20,072 nt of DNA, taken from contig QNBX01000078.1 in the NCBI GenBank assembly GCA_003644265.1, forward strand, positions 1 to 20,072. Reading direction: 5' to 3'. The position numbers and the translations under genes were made by a program. The notes under the pieces were generated by a model. The model was not told the origin of the DNA. It did not search any database and saw nothing but the letters and a program-made list of their open reading frames with translations. Positions 18,693 through 20,072 of this stretch are shown here, in pieces (the stretch's first letter is position 1; every line of letters begins with the position of its first letter). This DNA is from Planctomycetota bacterium. Its GTDB lineage: Bacteria > Planctomycetota > B15-G4.

Positions 18693-19587
18693 GCAGGCGC
18701 CCGCCTGAGAACGTGCGCGCCAGCCCTGCGGCCGTGGTGCAGGGCGAGAAGCCCAGGTCCTGACGGGCAGCCTCGATGTCCACGGCGTGGTCGGCCTGGT
18801 GGAATGACAGCACCCCCAGGGGGCCGCGCTTGCCCAGCGCCGCCAGCGCCCGCGCCACCAGACCGAAAAGCGGCAGGGGGATGGAGCGGATGACGGCCGC
18901 ACCCGCGCTGGCCTCACGCACGGCCTCGCGCCAGGCGCGCACCGTCAGCGGGGCGGGGCCGGCCAGGCGGTAGGTGCGCCCCGGGGCGTCCACCCAGGTC
19001 AGGGCGGCCAGCACGGCGGCGGCGACGTCGTCCACGTGCACGGGCTGGATGCGCGTGCAGCGCCCGCCGCCCGGCAGCCAGAGCGAGCCGGCGGCCAGGC
19101 GCTCCACCAAGGCCGGCGTGTTGCTGCCGTCGCCGGCGCCGTAGATCAGGGCCGGCCGCAGCACGATCCAGGGCAGGCTGCTGTCACGCACCAGCAGCTC
19201 CGCCTCCAGCTTGGAGGCGCTGTAGGCCGTGGCCGGGATGTCCTCGACGGCAAATGAGGAGATATGCACGAAGCGCGGCAGTAGCGGCAGCTCGGTCAGG
19301 GCCGCGAGCAGGTTGGCGCAGCCGCCCACGTTCACGTCCGTCAGGTGCGGGTCGTCATCGGCCACCACCGCGGCGGCGTGCACCACGGCGTCCGGCGCCG
19401 TGGCCAGGGCGGGGCCCAGGGTCTTTGGCAGGGTCAGGTCACCGCCCACGGCCCGGGCCCGCGCCGGCAGCTCGCCCACGCGCTCGGGGTGCCGACTGAG
19501 CACCAGCACGTCATGGCCAGCGGCGCTGGCGGCCCGGGCGATGTGCCGACCCAGGAACCCGGCGCCACCGGTGAGCAGGATCTTCAA
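18652..19587 (-). CDS. NAD(P)-dependent epimerase/dehydratase family protein (extended SDR)
   Basis: A 311-aa extended short-chain dehydrogenase/reductase. The N-terminus MKILLTGGAGFLGRHIARAA carries the TGGAGFLG dinucleotide motif. HAAAVV is the usual strand-4 motif, SSFAVED holds the catalytic serine region, and YSASK (122-126) is the Tyr-xxx-Lys pair. LRPALIYG and PVHVDDVAAAV match the substrate-side part seen in NDUFA9-like and sugar-nucleotide epimerase relatives. Substrate is unknown. The start is TTG at 19587 with GAGGAAC about 8 nt upstream. The frame is open to 19935 but that extension is Arg/Pro-rich and lacks family sequence. Its 3' end overlaps ribE by 41 bp. Confidence 0.88.
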   Translation of the reverse strand: MKILLTGGAGFLGRHIARAASAAGHDVLVLSRHPERVGELPARARAVGGDLTLPKTLGPALATAPDAVVHAAAVVADDDPHLTDVNVGGCANLLAALTELPLLPRFVHISSFAVEDIPATAYSASKLEAELLVRDSSLPWIVLRPALIYGAGDGSNTPALVERLAAGSLWLPGGGRCTRIQPVHVDDVAAAVLAALTWVDAPGRTYRLAGPAPLTVRAWREAVREASAGAAVIRSIPLPLFGLVARALAALGKRGPLGVLSFHQADHAVDIEAARQDLGFSPCTTAAGLARTFSGGRLLSYAQGPHPPAAT

Positions 19588-19763
19588 GGGGCGTTCCTCG
19601 GGAGGGCAGCTCGTCTGCGGGCGCGCGGGCTGCCGGGCGCGTTCCCGTGTGTCACCGGAGACATCCGGGCGATCCCGAGCAGCCCGTTTCCCGCTGACCA
19701 GCCTGCGTCCTGCACGCCCGCTCCGTTGCATGACGTCCGACTCCATGGAGCCCGCAGCGGACC

Positions 19764-19769
19764 ATTCTA
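19764..19769 (-). promoter_or_regulatory. Possible -10 element upstream of the epimerase gene
   Basis: The minus strand reads TAGAAT, close to the bacterial -10 consensus, flanked by GGAC...GTCC inverted repeats (19760-19774). It lies about 177 bp before the epimerase start. No clear -35 is seen. Apart from this and the short ORF at 19811, the 410-bp stretch 19588-19997 shows nothing recognisable. Confidence 0.3.
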
Positions 19770-19810
19770 GTCCAGATGCTGGCCTTGCCCCCCTCCCCGA
19801 ATCTCTTTCC

Positions 19811-19942
19811 ATGAACGTCCCCGCCCTGCTCCTGGCGTTCGTCGAGCTGGCAGCGTCCCCGTCAGCCCAGACCCTCGGGCTCTCGAAATGCAGCGGCGCC
19901 GCCCCCGGCAGCACGAGCTTCACCCTCGCGGGCACTCCCTGA
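19811..19942 (+). CDS. Possible 43-aa secreted peptide or gene remnant
   Basis: ATG at 19811 opens 43 codons. The first 20 look like a signal peptide (MNVPALLLAFVELAASPSAQ), followed by a short Gly/Ser/Thr-rich segment with GAAPGSTSFTLAG, which resembles the beginning or end of secreted beta-rich modules. There is no good ribosome site, and the ORF stops abruptly. It could be the 5' remnant of a larger secreted-protein gene broken by a frameshift, or chance. It converges with the partial gene at the window end. Confidence 0.3.
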   Translation: MNVPALLLAFVELAASPSAQTLGLSKCSGAAPGSTSFTLAGTP

Positions 19943-19997
19943 GAGTTGAACGTCCTCGCTCCCGATCGCCGGCGGCGCGGTCGGCTTCGCCGCGCTG

Positions 19998-20072
19998 CTA
20001 CTCCACGAGCAGGGTCAAGGGGTTCGAGAGGTTGCCCGAATCGCTGGGCAAGCTGCCATCGAGGCCCAGCAC
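19998..20072 (-). CDS. C-terminal end of a minus-strand gene, function unknown
   Basis: The last 75 bases encode, on the minus strand, 24 residues ending in NLSNPLTLLVE and a TAG stop at 20000-19998. The hydrophobic, Asn/Ser-rich ending looks like the last beta strand of a secreted repeat-type protein. The rest lies outside the window, so no family can be named. Confidence 0.5.
   Translation of the reverse strand: MLGLDGSLPSDSGNLSNPLTLLVE

Noticed and set aside
19588..19935. N-terminal extension of the epimerase
   Set aside because: The frame is open but the family begins exactly at MKILLTGGAGFLG, where a TTG with a ribosome site is present. The extension has no family-like sequence.

Overview
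The window is 20,072 bases of very GC-rich, gene-dense bacterial DNA with short intergenic gaps. Housekeeping genes (LexA, NadB, HflX, fused SecDF, L19, TrmD, riboflavin synthase, tRNA-Pro) place it on a chromosome. The host looks like a high-GC member of a deep-branching Gram-negative group. Planctomycetota would fit the SecDF fusion, the NadB N-terminus, the diverged LexA and the lipoproteins, but Myxococcota-like relatives cannot be excluded. No phylogeny was run.

Layout. (1) 1-1265, plus: the end of one gene and then the alpha subunit of a 2-oxoacid:ferredoxin oxidoreductase (vorB). (2) 1438-3970, plus: two accessory genes, a membrane-anchored protein with twelve exact 12-bp repeats and a lipoprotein with two retropepsin-like DTG lobes. 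The base composition here is visibly less GC-rich than in the neighbours. (3) 4160-6127, plus: an orphan cysteine-rich beta-domain protein with a 22-Asp linker and four membrane segments. (4) 6257-6333, minus: tRNA-Pro(UGG) with encoded CCA. (5) 6587-9263, plus: a B12-type radical SAM enzyme with CX4CX2C cysteines, then a small protein that aligns by eye along its whole length with CobU but has lost the P-loop and the guanylylation histidine. (6) 9271-10334: lexA (minus) diverges from nadB-hflX (plus) across a regulatory region carrying a perfect 8+8 palindrome, further half-sites and GTTC-N7-GTTC. A tiny ORF precedes lexA on one side and nadB on the other. (7) 13294-17701, minus: trmD-rplS-secDF-LysM protein, nearly all tightly packed. 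(8) 18069-19587: ribE (plus) and an NAD-dependent epimerase-like gene (minus), overlapping tail to tail by 41 bp. (9) 19588-20072: a long, mostly non-coding stretch, a possible 43-aa secreted fragment, and the last 24 codons of a minus-strand gene.

Genes are often translationally coupled through NTGA stop/start overlaps (ATGA at vorB and rplS, TTGA at nadB and hflX, probably CTGA at the LysM gene). Most start codons here are not ATG. The housekeeping parts are ordinary. The parts worth a second look are the 1438-6127 accessory block, the radical SAM/degenerate CobU pair, and the lexA-nadB control region.
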